DNA from: CAZGUX01 sp046160045
GTDB taxonomy: Bacteria; Acidobacteriota; Terriglobia; Bryobacterales; Bryobacteraceae
Assembly (NCBI GenBank): GCA_046160045.1
Contig: JBJXGR010000361.1
Location: forward strand, 1-23,132
Length of the DNA stretch: 23,132 nt
Direction: 5' to 3'
Below the pieces are notes generated by a model, which searched no databases, was not told the DNA's origin, and saw nothing but the letters and a program-made list of their open reading frames with translations. The position numbers and the translations under genes are program-made. Below, piece by piece: positions 1 through 8,646 of this stretch. Positions within the stretch are counted from its first letter, which is position 1, and the number at the start of each line of letters is the position of its first letter.

Positions 1-1
1 G

Positions 2-3000
2 GTGAACGGGTTTGCGACCTTCAACAACGTCACGGTGTCCAAGGCCGGCACTGGCTACACGTTGTCGGCGACCAGCGCCAGCGGGCTGAGCACGCCGGGT
101 CCGAGTCTGCCGTTCAACGTGACCGGCAGCCTGGACCTGGCGGTAAGCCCCGCGTCCCAGATCCGTGAACCCCTTCAAACTGCCTCATACATCGTGAGCG
201 TGACTCTGAACGGGGCACCGGTCGAGAACGCGTCTGTAACCGTACAAGACGGTGTCTGTCTGTCGGGTGCTGTTCTGACCACGGGTCCCGCAGGAGGCAC
301 GACATACTCGTGTGTCGTGCCTTCCGGCAAACCAGCGGGTACATACACGATCTCCTTCGGTCCGGCCACTAAGGCGGGTCAGCCCCCGAGCGGCAGCGTC
401 AACGCAAATGTTGTTGTCCCCCCGTCATCGGCGCAACCCCTCCCTCTCACTCTCACTGTGATTCCGCCCTCTCAAACAAGGGAACTCGGCCAGAGAGCTT
501 CATTCGAAGTTCAGGTCATATCAAACGGCATCTCTGTAGATGACTCGGTGATCCCGGTTCAAGACGAGCTTTGCGCCGTTTCGGCGACGCTGCGAAGCAA
601 CAGTTCCGGTACCTCCATTTACGGATGTTCTGTGCCGCCCGGAAAGGCGCCTGGAGCATACTCGGTCCAGTTCGGGCCTGCTGCCAAAGCCGGCTACTCA
701 GCCAGCAACACGGCTTACGCAAATGTCATAGTTCCCCAACCCACGATTCAGCCGCTGACGCTTGCTACAAATCCCACGGTCCTTTCGAGAGAAGCTGGCC
801 AATTGGTCTCAGTGACTGCGACTGTAACGTCAAATGGTTCATCTGTGGCTTCCGCTTCAGTGCCGGTCCAGGACAACCTTTGCAGCCTTAGCCCGGTCTT
901 GACCACCTCCCCCTCTGGGACAGTCACGCATAGCTGCACGATTCCTGCCGGAAGGTTGCCTGGCACGTACTCTGTTGTATTCGGTCCTGCTACTAAGGCG
1001 GGCTATTCCCCGAGTGGACCCGCAACGACTGCTGTCGCCCTTGGGCAGGCGTGTCCTGTCACCATTTCCAGAGCCGCTCTGGCCGTACCCGCAACCGGCG
1101 GTAACTACACAATTCAGGTTTTGGGAGAAGGAACATGCCAGTGGGCGGCGGCCACAAGCCTGGCTTGGGTCTCATTGTTCGAGGCCAGCGGAGCGGGCAA
1201 TGGGAACCTCAGGATTGTGGTCGCTCCAAACCTGAGCCTATTGGCCAGAACTGGCACCGTCACCGTCGGCGGGAGAGTTCTTGAACTGAGCCAAGCCGGA
1301 GGAAGACTAAGTGGTGACCAGTTATCCGAAACGATACCCGACGGCAGTGTGTTCCGTCCAAGCGAGCAATTCACCAAATCCTGGCTGGTGAAGAATTCGG
1401 GAGAGATTCCGTGGAACGGAGTAAGACTTCTTTATCTGCCCGTTGCTGCGACGGGATTCACCAGCGTGAATCTGAATCCTGGCGGAAACATGATCCCAGT
1501 TAGCGATACACCGCCAGGACAGAACGTCGCGATCGTCGCGACCATGCGTTCGCCCCAATCACCCGGCACCTATATCAGTTCCTGGCAACTCCAAGATTCA
1601 CAAGGAAACCTCTTCGGGTCGACACTAACGGCCCAAATTCAAGTCGTCGAGGACAGTTCATCGACACTCCAGATCCAATCGTTGCCGAGGTATGACGCTG
1701 TTACAAGGGGGTTGGAACTTGAGGCTACGGCGACCGACAGCCTCCTGCGCCCGGTAACTGCCGGTGCGTTTGAATGGTCCTTGCGCGATTCCCAAGGCGT
1801 GGAGCGTGCCAGCGGCGTCTTGCGGTTCGAACCCTCGGCGCAGAAGTGGATGGCCCGGTCAGTGCTCGCTGCCCCGCTGCAGATCGGGCGGTATGTCGTC
1901 TCCTACGTGTTGCGCTCGGGGACAAAGCAGGGACGGCTTGAGAGCACTTTGGTTGTAGCGGGAGGGTTCGATATCGAAGGGAGGATTAGAAATGCTTCAA
2001 CCAACACTCTGCTTTCAGGCGTCACGGTCTCATCTGGCGGAAAGGTGGGTGTCACAGACTCCGCAGGCCGCTTCTACCTCGCGGATCTCAATCCTTCGGC
2101 GGCGACCACTCTCACTGCTGCAAAGACTGGGTTCACAACCTACCAGGTGCCTCTTTCGCTGCAGTCACAGAATCGCCGGCTGGTACTCCAAGATATCTTG
2201 ATGCAACCGCTACAGCCGAATCGCCCGGTGATTCTCTCGTTGCAGGGTGCCGACGGGATCATCGCCCTTGCCGGCCTCGGAACCCCGATCTACCGAACCT
2301 TCACCGCCACGGTCAACTGGAACGGTGGATCGGGCAGTGTGGATTTCTTTGTCAATGGAGAGAAAAAGGGTACGGCGACCGGAACAGCCACGGGGGCCCA
2401 GTTGCCAATCGCTCTGGTTGTGCCCGAACTAGGCGTTCCCTTCGTGGTTCGCGCTATTGCGAAGAACCGTGAAGGCGCGTCCTCGCAGCCCGCTGACACC
2501 ATTCTCCACTCGACGCCTCTCCCGGACAGCCTGGGGCCCTTCAAGGCATCTCTTCGGATCGAACAAACCCAGAACGATATCGTTTATGTGCTGGATTTTC
2601 ACATCAAAGGTCCGGAGAAGACCCTGAACATACCGCTGATCAAAGAAGTTGGCGGGGATTTCTCGTTCAACGGGCACTTTGACTATACGGCTTCGAGCGG
2701 CGCATTTAATACTTCGGTTGGCGCAGGGACATCTTTTGAACAGAACGTTCGCACTCTCGCGTCCAGGCTTCCAGCAGGAAGCCTCTCGGCATTCCGGCCC
2801 AAGAGAGCCAGACTTCGTTTGGGCAGCCTTGAGATCGAAGGGAATCTGTTGATCGGAGCTAACGGGGTCATCCGGATCGGGCAGCCTCTCGTCATTCGCG
2901 AAGCTAATGGAGCCCTCTCTCTTACGGGCAACTATCCTCTGGGCCGCTATGGCTTGTTGGATATTTTCGGACCGGGCCTCTCGAACTTTGTCTCGCGAGT

Positions 3001-5281
3001 TTCGGTGTTGGGCGGAGTTGCGAGAAGTACTTCGATTGACGTTTATCTGAAGGTTGGGGTCGATGGTTCTATCTCCTTGGCGTTCAGCCCTCAATTGGGG
3101 GTAAGGGAATGGACAGCTGGAGGTCGGGTTGGCCTAGAGGCGCGCTATTGGCCCGAAATCGCCCCTGGGGTCAGTGCCAAGATCACACTAACGGGTACTC
3201 TGGGGATACTTCTGCAGAGTCCCGGTGACCTATTCCGAGAACTGCGGCTGGACGGGAGAGCCGCATTCGAATATTACGTCAGGCTTCTGGCGCTGGAAGT
3301 AGGGGATGCCTTCGAGAAAACCTGGACGTGGACCTATCCAGATCGCGCCGCCAACTCAGTTGAAATGGCGAAAGAGCGGTTGATAGCGACCGCTCCCATT
3401 CGCTTCCGTCCGCTGCCGACAGAGCATTTAACTCGAGGCTGGCCGACCTTACATTTGAAGTCTTCAGCCCTTTCTAAGCTGGCTGACAAACTCAGCTCGC
3501 CCAGTGTGCCCCCTGAAGTGCTCGTTCAAAACGTGTTTCCTTACGGTAGCCTCGCCATGGCGCAAAATCATGGTGAACGGATGCTTCTCTATGTTAATGA
3601 CAGTGGCCGGCGCCCCTTCCAGTTTTCTGACATTTATTGGATGCGCCACAGCGGCAATGGATGGACGGAACCCGCCCCTGTCAGTTCTGACATTCGCGAT
3701 GAGTTCGCGCCCAAGGTTGCCTACGATGGGTCGGGAACGCCCATAGCTGTTTGGGAACGTGTTAAGAATCCCGAGTTCCGCGAACTCGATCCTGACGCAC
3801 TGAACAAGGAACTGGAGTTAGTATGGTCCCGGTTCGACAGGCTGACCGGCGTATGGACAGAGCCCCAACCGCTTACCGATAACGACTACGCCGATGAGGC
3901 GGTTCAATTGGCAGGACCCATGCAAGACGGAGGCGTGCTCGCAGTGTGGAGTTCGGGACGCGGCGGGGAATTGATGATGTGGTCCCGATGGGATCCGCAG
4001 ATCCTCCGTTGGGGCGTTCCTGATGTGATTCCCGGCGTCTTGACTCCTCGGCTTTCGGCGGCGTTCGGCGGAAGAGGTGCAAAGGCCCTTCTTGCCTGGG
4101 GTGCCGATAATGATTTCGATCTTGATACTACTGAGGATCGGGAGATATTCGCCGTTGAATGGGACGGGCAATGGCGGCAACCAGTCCGGATCACTGACGA
4201 TTCTGTTGCCGACGATAGCCCGAGGGTTGCGGTTGGGCCCCAAGAGCAGGCCCGAATCCTCTGGCTTCGCGGTAAGGACTTGGTCATGTCGGAGATCAAC
4301 GAGGTCGCTCCCACCGTGGTTCGGCCCGAGAGTTCCTCGTTGGGGTTTGCGGATTACCGGGTAACCGCTAGCCCGGCCGGACATCTTCTTTTGCTGTGGC
4401 AGGACCAGTCGTCCCGCGGGCCCAATCTGTATGCTCGCTTGCTCGATGGTCGAGGGACAGTCTGGAGCCAAGACATTACCTTGTTCGCAGAATCGGTATT
4501 TGCGCGCGGGGTGGCCCCGTCATGGGATGAGAGTGATGTCCTGACTTTGGGCTTCTTCCGGATCGACGAAAGCCAGGGGTCCCCCTCGCGCACCGACATC
4601 GCTTTGACGCAACGAAATCTAACTACCGACTTGGGCTTTGGCGCAGGCGGCGTTTCCATCGACTCACGGGCTCATGTCGGTGGTGGTCCCATCCAAGTCA
4701 CAGTCGATGTTCGCAACCTCGGCGAGTTGCCAGTTCAAGACGCGACGGTGGCGCTCTATGAGGGAGACCCAGCGCTTGGTGGCCGCGAAGTGGTCCGGCA
4801 ATCGCTGAGCGGTTGGCTTGGCGGCCAGTCTGAAGCTACCCTGCGATTCACCTGGAATCCACATCAGTCGACTGGGGCTGTGGACCTGTTCGCTGTTGTT
4901 GACCCGGATGAGCGCGTTACGGAATCAGACGAAACGAATAATCAACTCCGCATTCGCGCAATCGGCCCCGATTTGGTTGTCGTTCGCCGATTTTCGCAGG
5001 TAGAACGCGATGGCTCAGTTCGGGTGGCGGTCGAAATCTCAAACTCGGGTTCTGCTGTGGCACCCGCCACGCGAGTTGAGTTACGTGTTCAGGATCGAGT
5101 GTTGACGGCCGCCGAGATACCGGGCCTAGCCGCGGGCGAGTCAATTCAAGTCGCTCTCGACGCTCCTGCGGGAACCGTGCCTGCTCGGGAGATCGAAGCC
5201 ACGGTAGTCGCTGATCCGGCAAGAGCTATTGACGATCTCGACCGCTCTAACAACGAACTCCGTTTGTTCTTGGCTCGGTGA
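2..5281 (+). CDS. Giant multidomain secreted/surface protein (Ig-like repeats, BACON, NBR1-like Ig, CARDB), 5' end outside window
   Basis: The frame is open from the window edge, so the true N-terminus and any signal peptide lie upstream; the GTG at position 2 is probably an internal Val codon. Visible residues number 1759. In order: three tandem ~100-residue Ig-like repeats (about 50-140, 152-245, 256-346); a BACON-like domain starting CPVTIS (351-432); an NBR1-type Ig domain with the motif SWLVKNSGEIPW (about 440-550); an unassigned beta stretch (553-654); a carboxypeptidase-regulatory-like domain (655-735); an Ig-like domain (740-835); about 300 residues I cannot assign (840-1150); a beta-propeller-like stretch with recurring Trp and 'AVWE/AVWSS' strands (about 1180-1546); and two CARDB domains with ESDETNNQL and DLDRSNNEL ends (1550-1657, 1658-1759). 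No catalytic motif is visible. I infer an extracellular adhesive or scaffold protein. Domain calls come from motif recognition, not a profile search. Confidence 0.85.
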   Translation: MNGFATFNNVTVSKAGTGYTLSATSASGLSTPGPSLPFNVTGSLDLAVSPASQIREPLQTASYIVSVTLNGAPVENASVTVQDGVCLSGAVLTTGPAGGTTYSCVVPSGKPAGTYTISFGPATKAGQPPSGSVNANVVVPPSSAQPLPLTLTVIPPSQTRELGQRASFEVQVISNGISVDDSVIPVQDELCAVSATLRSNSSGTSIYGCSVPPGKAPGAYSVQFGPAAKAGYSASNTAYANVIVPQPTIQPLTLATNPTVLSREAGQLVSVTATVTSNGSSVASASVPVQDNLCSLSPVLTTSPSGTVTHSCTIPAGRLPGTYSVVFGPATKAGYSPSGPATTAVALGQACPVTISRAALAVPATGGNYTIQVLGEGTCQWAAATSLAWVSLFEASGAGNGNLRIVVAPNLSLLARTGTVTVGGRVLELSQAGGRLSGDQLSETIPDGSVFRPSEQFTKSWLVKNSGEIPWNGVRLLYLPVAATGFTSVNLNPGGNMIPVSDTPPGQNVAIVATMRSPQSPGTYISSWQLQDSQGNLFGSTLTAQIQVVEDSSSTLQIQSLPRYDAVTRGLELEATATDSLLRPVTAGAFEWSLRDSQGVERASGVLRFEPSAQKWMARSVLAAPLQIGRYVVSYVLRSGTKQGRLESTLVVAGGFDIEGRIRNASTNTLLSGVTVSSGGKVGVTDSAGRFYLADLNPSAATTLTAAKTGFTTYQVPLSLQSQNRRLVLQDILMQPLQPNRPVILSLQGADGIIALAGLGTPIYRTFTATVNWNGGSGSVDFFVNGEKKGTATGTATGAQLPIALVVPELGVPFVVRAIAKNREGASSQPADTILHSTPLPDSLGPFKASLRIEQTQNDIVYVLDFHIKGPEKTLNIPLIKEVGGDFSFNGHFDYTASSGAFNTSVGAGTSFEQNVRTLASRLPAGSLSAFRPKRARLRLGSLEIEGNLLIGANGVIRIGQPLVIREANGALSLTGNYPLGRYGLLDIFGPGLSNFVSRVSVLGGVARSTSIDVYLKVGVDGSISLAFSPQLGVREWTAGGRVGLEARYWPEIAPGVSAKITLTGTLGILLQSPGDLFRELRLDGRAAFEYYVRLLALEVGDAFEKTWTWTYPDRAANSVEMAKERLIATAPIRFRPLPTEHLTRGWPTLHLKSSALSKLADKLSSPSVPPEVLVQNVFPYGSLAMAQNHGERMLLYVNDSGRRPFQFSDIYWMRHSGNGWTEPAPVSSDIRDEFAPKVAYDGSGTPIAVWERVKNPEFRELDPDALNKELELVWSRFDRLTGVWTEPQPLTDNDYADEAVQLAGPMQDGGVLAVWSSGRGGELMMWSRWDPQILRWGVPDVIPGVLTPRLSAAFGGRGAKALLAWGADNDFDLDTTEDREIFAVEWDGQWRQPVRITDDSVADDSPRVAVGPQEQARILWLRGKDLVMSEINEVAPTVVRPESSSLGFADYRVTASPAGHLLLLWQDQSSRGPNLYARLLDGRGTVWSQDITLFAESVFARGVAPSWDESDVLTLGFFRIDESQGSPSRTDIALTQRNLTTDLGFGAGGVSIDSRAHVGGGPIQVTVDVRNLGELPVQDATVALYEGDPALGGREVVRQSLSGWLGGQSEATLRFTWNPHQSTGAVDLFAVVDPDERVTESDETNNQLRIRAIGPDLVVVRRFSQVERDGSVRVAVEISNSGSAVAPATRVELRVQDRVLTAAEIPGLAAGESIQVALDAPAGTVPAREIEATVVADPARAIDDLDRSNNELRLFLAR
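149..1039 (+). repeat. Three tandem ~100-residue coding repeats with paired cysteines
   Basis: Three in-frame repeats at about 149-421, 455-736 and 767-1039 share the plan 'SQxRExxQ...VTSNG...VQDxxC...YSC.VPxGK.PGTYSVxFGPATKAGY'. The two cysteines of each repeat are 18 residues apart in every copy (C86/C104, C191/C209, C294/C312 of the visible protein), and the repeat period is 103-105 residues. The spacing suggests one disulfide per repeat, as expected for an exported Ig-like module. The DNA of the GPATKAGY segment is also recognisably similar between copies, which points to duplication within the gene. Confidence 0.8.
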
Positions 5282-5364
5282 CCTTGATCAAGCAAAACGG
5301 GTCACGCTAATGCGTAGTCATTTCGCAGACTGAGAAAAACCCTCAAGACGGCTGTTCAGTCTCC

Positions 5365-6837
5365 TTGCAGGGTGGTAAGCCGGTCTATGCGGCAAGCCGC
5401 GTTCTCGCGCTCGATTGGACCATCACCGTCTACCCGGTCGCGGAGATACTCACGCCGCCCGCGCTGCCCAGCGGTAAAGTTGGAACCTCCGATGAGCAGA
5501 CCCTCCGGATCAATGGTGGGGACCAGCCCTACCTGTGGTCGCTGGTTGGTGGCAGCATTCCACCAGGCGTGATCTGGCGTTCCGACGGGGTGCTGAGCGG
5601 GACGCCCACGTTTCCGGGCGTCTATCGCGCACGGATGAAGGCCAACGGGTCGTTTGTCCCCGCCGCCCAGGCCGAGAGGACCTTCGATCTCTACGTGGAG
5701 CCCGCGACTCCTCCGCGGGACTGCACGGCCTTTCCCGCGAACTTCAGGCCGTTTCGCCTGCTCTACTACGTCCTTAAAGGGACAGGCGCCAGCGCCGACG
5801 CGGGATATCTGGCCGTCGGCGCTCTCACCGAAACCTTCGCCGATACCCTGCGAGCGATCGGTACTCTGCCGCTGCCCGCCACGCCGAACCAGGCCTATTG
5901 CGAGCCGGTGGAACTCTCACCCGGTTTCTGGGCTACACCCTACGTGCCCACCAGCGAGGAAAGGAGCGGGCGTTTCCCCGCGTTCGCCAACGTATTCTAC
6001 GATCCATTCACGTATGCAGGGGGCCCGTTCCCGCACGGCATGTTTCAATTCCCGGCCGGCACGATCCCGGCAAGCCGGATCGGCGGGACGTACGCGTGGC
6101 GCCTGGCCAGCGTCAACCCTCCGAGCATCTCGCTGATCAACGGCGTGGTCGATGCAGCCAGTTACACCGAAGGCGTGGTGAAAGGATCGTGGATGACGAT
6201 TCAAGGCACGAATCTCGCCACGGCGACGCGAACGTGGACGGCCCGGGATTTCACCGGCAATCAACTCCCGACGTCCATCGCGAACAATGTTGTGGAGATC
6301 GGAGCACAGCGGGCCCCCCTCTTGTATGTCAGCCCGGGCCAGATCAATCTCCAGATGCCCGAAGGCGAGGGGTTCCTTGGTCTGCCAACGTTCCACGGCG
6401 CCAGCCCCACCTACGCCTTTCCAGTGGCGGCGAGCAACCCTTCGTTCTTCCTGCTCGCTCCCGACAATGGGAAGTTCGCGGCGGCGGTTCACACGGACGG
6501 CATGATCGTCGGGCGGCCGGACCTGTTTCAAGGCGCCGCTCGAACCAGGCCAGCGAAGCCGGGGGACACGATCCTGATCTTCGGGTCGGGCTTCGGACCG
6601 ACGAATCCTCCGGTCCTTCCCGGACAGGTGTTCACTGGCGCGGCTGCCCTCGCGGGCGAAGTGCAAATCGCGATTGGCGGGAAACCGGCCGCGGTTGCCT
6701 TTGCAGGTCTTTCGGGCGCGGGGCTGTATCAGTTCAATGTCACGATCCCCGAGATCCCGGATGGCGATCAACTGCTGACAGCAACGTTGAACGGACGCTC
6801 GTCGCAAGCCAACGTCTACATGACCATCCAGCGATAA
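5365..6837 (+). CDS. Ig-like / TIGR03437 C-terminal domain protein, probably 5'-truncated
   Basis: The ORF has 490 residues from TTG. A putative Ig (He_PIG-like) domain covers about residues 28-113, with the typical 'LSGTPTFPGVY' strand pair. An unassigned middle follows (115-250). The C-terminus (about 255-490) matches the TIGR03437 family of Solibacter-type acidobacteria: 'INGVVDAASY', 'GSWMTIQGTNLA', 'YVSPGQINLQMP', 'GDTILIFGSGFGPT', and a final 'QANVYMTIQ'. There is no Shine-Dalgarno sequence before the TTG, no signal peptide, and protein-like sequence continues in frame upstream to a stop at 5308-5310. The first recognisable strands therefore appear cut off. It may be a remnant whose 5' part was lost at the junction with the preceding gene, which ends 84 bases earlier in another frame. 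The function of TIGR03437 is unknown; members are usually the C-termini of exported proteins. Confidence 0.75.
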   Translation: MQGGKPVYAASRVLALDWTITVYPVAEILTPPALPSGKVGTSDEQTLRINGGDQPYLWSLVGGSIPPGVIWRSDGVLSGTPTFPGVYRARMKANGSFVPAAQAERTFDLYVEPATPPRDCTAFPANFRPFRLLYYVLKGTGASADAGYLAVGALTETFADTLRAIGTLPLPATPNQAYCEPVELSPGFWATPYVPTSEERSGRFPAFANVFYDPFTYAGGPFPHGMFQFPAGTIPASRIGGTYAWRLASVNPPSISLINGVVDAASYTEGVVKGSWMTIQGTNLATATRTWTARDFTGNQLPTSIANNVVEIGAQRAPLLYVSPGQINLQMPEGEGFLGLPTFHGASPTYAFPVAASNPSFFLLAPDNGKFAAAVHTDGMIVGRPDLFQGAARTRPAKPGDTILIFGSGFGPTNPPVLPGQVFTGAAALAGEVQIAIGGKPAAVAFAGLSGAGLYQFNVTIPEIPDGDQLLTATLNGRSSQANVYMTIQR

Positions 6838-6876
6838 GGAATCGTCACGGGATTCGTCTGGCGAAAGTCGTACGTG

Positions 6877-7209
6877 TCAAGGCAGTGCGGGGACTAAAGT
6901 CCCCTTGCACGCTAAAGCGTGCGCTACGAGGAGGGAATCCGGCGGCGAGAATGGCCGAGCGTTCCAGGCTCCGGGACCCGATCCGGTTGGAAGGCGATGG
7001 CATCCAGCCGAATCGAAGGTTTGGCCAATCGACGTGATTCCGCCGGTCGGGGTGTTGATCGTGACCAGATACTCGACCGAGTGGAAGGGCACGAACCGGC
7101 CACTGCGGGAAATGGTTGGTGGCAGTGAGTACGGTGAACCGGATAGAACAACCGAACCGAACCAGTAGAAGGACAGGAGGAACAACCCTAGTACACCGGC
7201 AATCGTCAT
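6877..7209 (-). CDS. Possible small hypothetical protein with an N-terminal membrane segment
   Basis: A 110-residue ORF starts at an ATG at 7209. Residues 2-23 are strongly hydrophobic (IAGVLGLFLLSFYWFG), which would make a signal anchor. The middle third (about residues 35-65) uses mostly G/C-ending codons like the confident genes here, which supports real or formerly real coding. The last ~15 residues (AHALACKGTLVPALP) are encoded by the REP-like element, so the original C-terminus may be lost. No clear ribosome binding site precedes the ATG. It is codirectional with glcF, whose stop is 135 bases upstream. I recognise no family. It could be a decayed gene or chance. Confidence 0.3.
   Translation of the reverse strand: MTIAGVLGLFLLSFYWFGSVVLSGSPYSLPPTISRSGRFVPFHSVEYLVTINTPTGGITSIGQTFDSAGCHRLPTGSGPGAWNARPFSPPDSLLVAHALACKGTLVPALP
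6887..6926. repeat. REP-like double hairpin with two TAAA loops
   Basis: Two perfect adjacent hairpins have the same TAAA loop: GGGGAC-TAAA-GTCCCC at 6889-6904 and GCACGC-TAAA-GCGTGC at 6907-6922, separated by TT and followed by GCTACG. The twin-palindrome form and its position just downstream of a gene are typical of dispersed extragenic palindromic elements. I see no second copy in the window, so its repetitive nature is inferred. There is no T-run after it, so it is not a standard terminator. Confidence 0.6.
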
Positions 7210-7274
7210 GGAACCAAATGTCCATTGTTTCCTTGGAGATCTGCTGGCACAATCGTATCGTATTGACGCAGCCC

Positions 7275-7298
7275 GGAGAGTCTCGGGGGGGATTCTCC
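7275..7298 (+). ncRNA. Hairpin with G-rich loop ahead of the terminator; possible small RNA body
   Basis: GGAGAGTC (7275-7282) pairs with GATTCTCC (7291-7298) over 8 base pairs including one G-U, with the loop TCGGGGGG. It lies 15 bases before a strong plus-strand terminator, and no confident plus-strand gene ends nearby. A weak sigma70-like promoter sits upstream (TTGGAG 7233-7238, 17-base spacer, TATCGT 7256-7261). Together these would give an RNA of about 75-80 nt. Alternatively this is only the 3' end of a long transcript from 5365-6837. Confidence 0.25.
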
Positions 7299-7313
7299 GA
7301 TTGACTGGTCGTT

Positions 7314-7346
7314 CAGCCGGCCTTCCTCAGGCCGGCTGTTTTTTTT
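7314..7346 (+). terminator. Strong intrinsic terminator, plus-strand orientation
   Basis: CAGCCGGCC (7314-7322) pairs perfectly with GGCCGGCTG (7330-7338) across the loop TTCCTCA, and eight T residues follow directly (7339-7346). The T-run overlaps the glcF stop codon (7345-7347), which lies on the other strand. On the minus strand no T-run follows the hairpin, so it should stop rightward transcription and shield glcF from it. The closest confident plus-strand gene ends 476 bases upstream. Confidence 0.85.
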
Positions 7347-8646
7347 AGCGGCGCTTTTCAGCGAACTTCCGGTACGCTTCGTCGAGCACTTCAACCACGT
7401 GCAGGACACGCTGGCCCGCTCCGTGAACCTTGACGCCAGCCTGCAGCTGCAACATGCAACCGGGGTTGGCGGTCACGATGATATTCGCCTTGGTCCGGTT
7501 GACGTTCTGCATCTTGGCCTCGAGAACGGCCATCGCCATTTCGTTCTCGACGACGTTGTAGATGCCCGCGCTTCCGCAGCAGATGTCGGCATAGGGCAGT
7601 TCTCTGAACTCGAGCCCGGGAACGGCTTTCAATAGCCTGCGGGGAGGCAGGCGGACCTTTTGCCCGTGCGCCAGGTGGCAGGAATCCTGGTAGGTGGCCA
7701 CCACATTCATCGGGGCCATATCGAGATTGAGACGAATGGAGGCGAGAAACTCCGTGACGTCCTTCATCTTGGCTTTGAAAGCCTTGGCCTTGTCGTGATA
7801 GGAGGGGTCGTGATCGAGCAGTTCGTCGTACTCTTTGAGCGTGGAGCCACAGCCGGCGGCGTTGGTGATGATGGCATCGTAATCGGCCGCGACCACGGCG
7901 TCGATGTTGCGCCGGGCCAATTGCCGCGCCTCATCGCGAAGACCGGAGTGCACGTGCAAAGCGCCGCAACAGGTCTGGCCCCTGGGAACCACGACCTCGC
8001 ATCCGTTTTGTTGCAGCACCCGCACGGTGGCTTCGTTGAGCCGCGCGAACGAGACGTTGGCGATACAACCGGCCAGCACCGCCACCCGGTAGCGCCGCTC
8101 GCCTTTTGCAGGGAACGTTTTGCCGATTTCGCTGAAAAAGAACGGAGGCTCTGCCCGGGGCGAGAGTTGCTCCACCTGTCCGAGCCGGCCGAACAGTTTC
8201 AGCAGGCCCGACGAACGGACCAGCCGCTGGAGGCCCGAGGCCTCAAAAAGATAGAGTCCCGCGCCGGCGAGCCGAAGCAGAGCCGGTGACTGCAGCAGAC
8301 TGCCGAAAATAAAGCGCCGCAGCAGCCGGATGTGCCAGGGCCGCCGCACTTTGCTCTCGATTTCAGCACGGGCGGCCTCCACCAGGCGACCGTATTGAAC
8401 GCCGGAAGGGCAGGCTGTCTCGCACGCGCGGCACGCCAGGCACAGGCCGATATGCTCCAGGTACGACTCCGAGATCGGGGCGCCCTTGTGCACCTGCGCC
8501 ATCTGATAGATGCGCCCGCGCGGCGAATCCATCTCCACGCCCAGTTCGCGGTAGGTGGGGCACGCGTTCAGACACAGGCCGCAGTGTACGCAACGGTCCA
8601 GGTCGGACTGCTGAAGCTTGTCAAATACGACCAAAGAGTCTGCCAC
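7345..8646 (-). CDS. glcF: Glycolate oxidase iron-sulfur subunit GlcF
   Basis: The 433-residue protein has the standard GlcF plan and length. Two ferredoxin-type 4Fe-4S clusters have ligands C19/C22/C25/C29 (CVHCGLCLNACP) and C69/C72/C75/C79 (CLACRACETACP). Two cysteine-rich CCG domains follow (C226-C227-G with C266; C323-H and C356-C357-G with C397). In the GlcDEF complex this subunit carries electrons from the flavin subunits that oxidise glycolate to glyoxylate towards the membrane quinone pool. The start is GTG at 8646, inside the end of glcE (26-base overlap), which implies translational coupling. No strong ribosome binding site is seen. glcD is absent from the window. A related (S)-lactate/other 2-hydroxyacid dehydrogenase Fe-S subunit cannot be fully excluded, but the adjacent GlcE supports glycolate. 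Confidence 0.9.
   Translation of the reverse strand: MADSLVVFDKLQQSDLDRCVHCGLCLNACPTYRELGVEMDSPRGRIYQMAQVHKGAPISESYLEHIGLCLACRACETACPSGVQYGRLVEAARAEIESKVRRPWHIRLLRRFIFGSLLQSPALLRLAGAGLYLFEASGLQRLVRSSGLLKLFGRLGQVEQLSPRAEPPFFFSEIGKTFPAKGERRYRVAVLAGCIANVSFARLNEATVRVLQQNGCEVVVPRGQTCCGALHVHSGLRDEARQLARRNIDAVVAADYDAIITNAAGCGSTLKEYDELLDHDPSYHDKAKAFKAKMKDVTEFLASIRLNLDMAPMNVVATYQDSCHLAHGQKVRLPPRRLLKAVPGLEFRELPYADICCGSAGIYNVVENEMAMAVLEAKMQNVNRTKANIIVTANPGCMLQLQAGVKVHGAGQRVLHVVEVLDEAYRKFAEKRR

Noticed and set aside
2429..3094. 221-residue minus-strand ORF inside the giant gene
   Set aside because: It lies wholly within a well-supported coding frame, has no recognisable family and an Arg-rich shadow composition.
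5898..7037. 379-residue plus-strand ORF overlapping the TIGR03437 gene
   Set aside because: It is an alternative frame of a gene with clear family motifs, with Arg/Gly/Pro-rich low-complexity composition.
7244..7262. TGGCAC-like sigma54 promoter before the putative small RNA
   Set aside because: The GG-N10-GC spacing fails: the downstream GC element is TC here.
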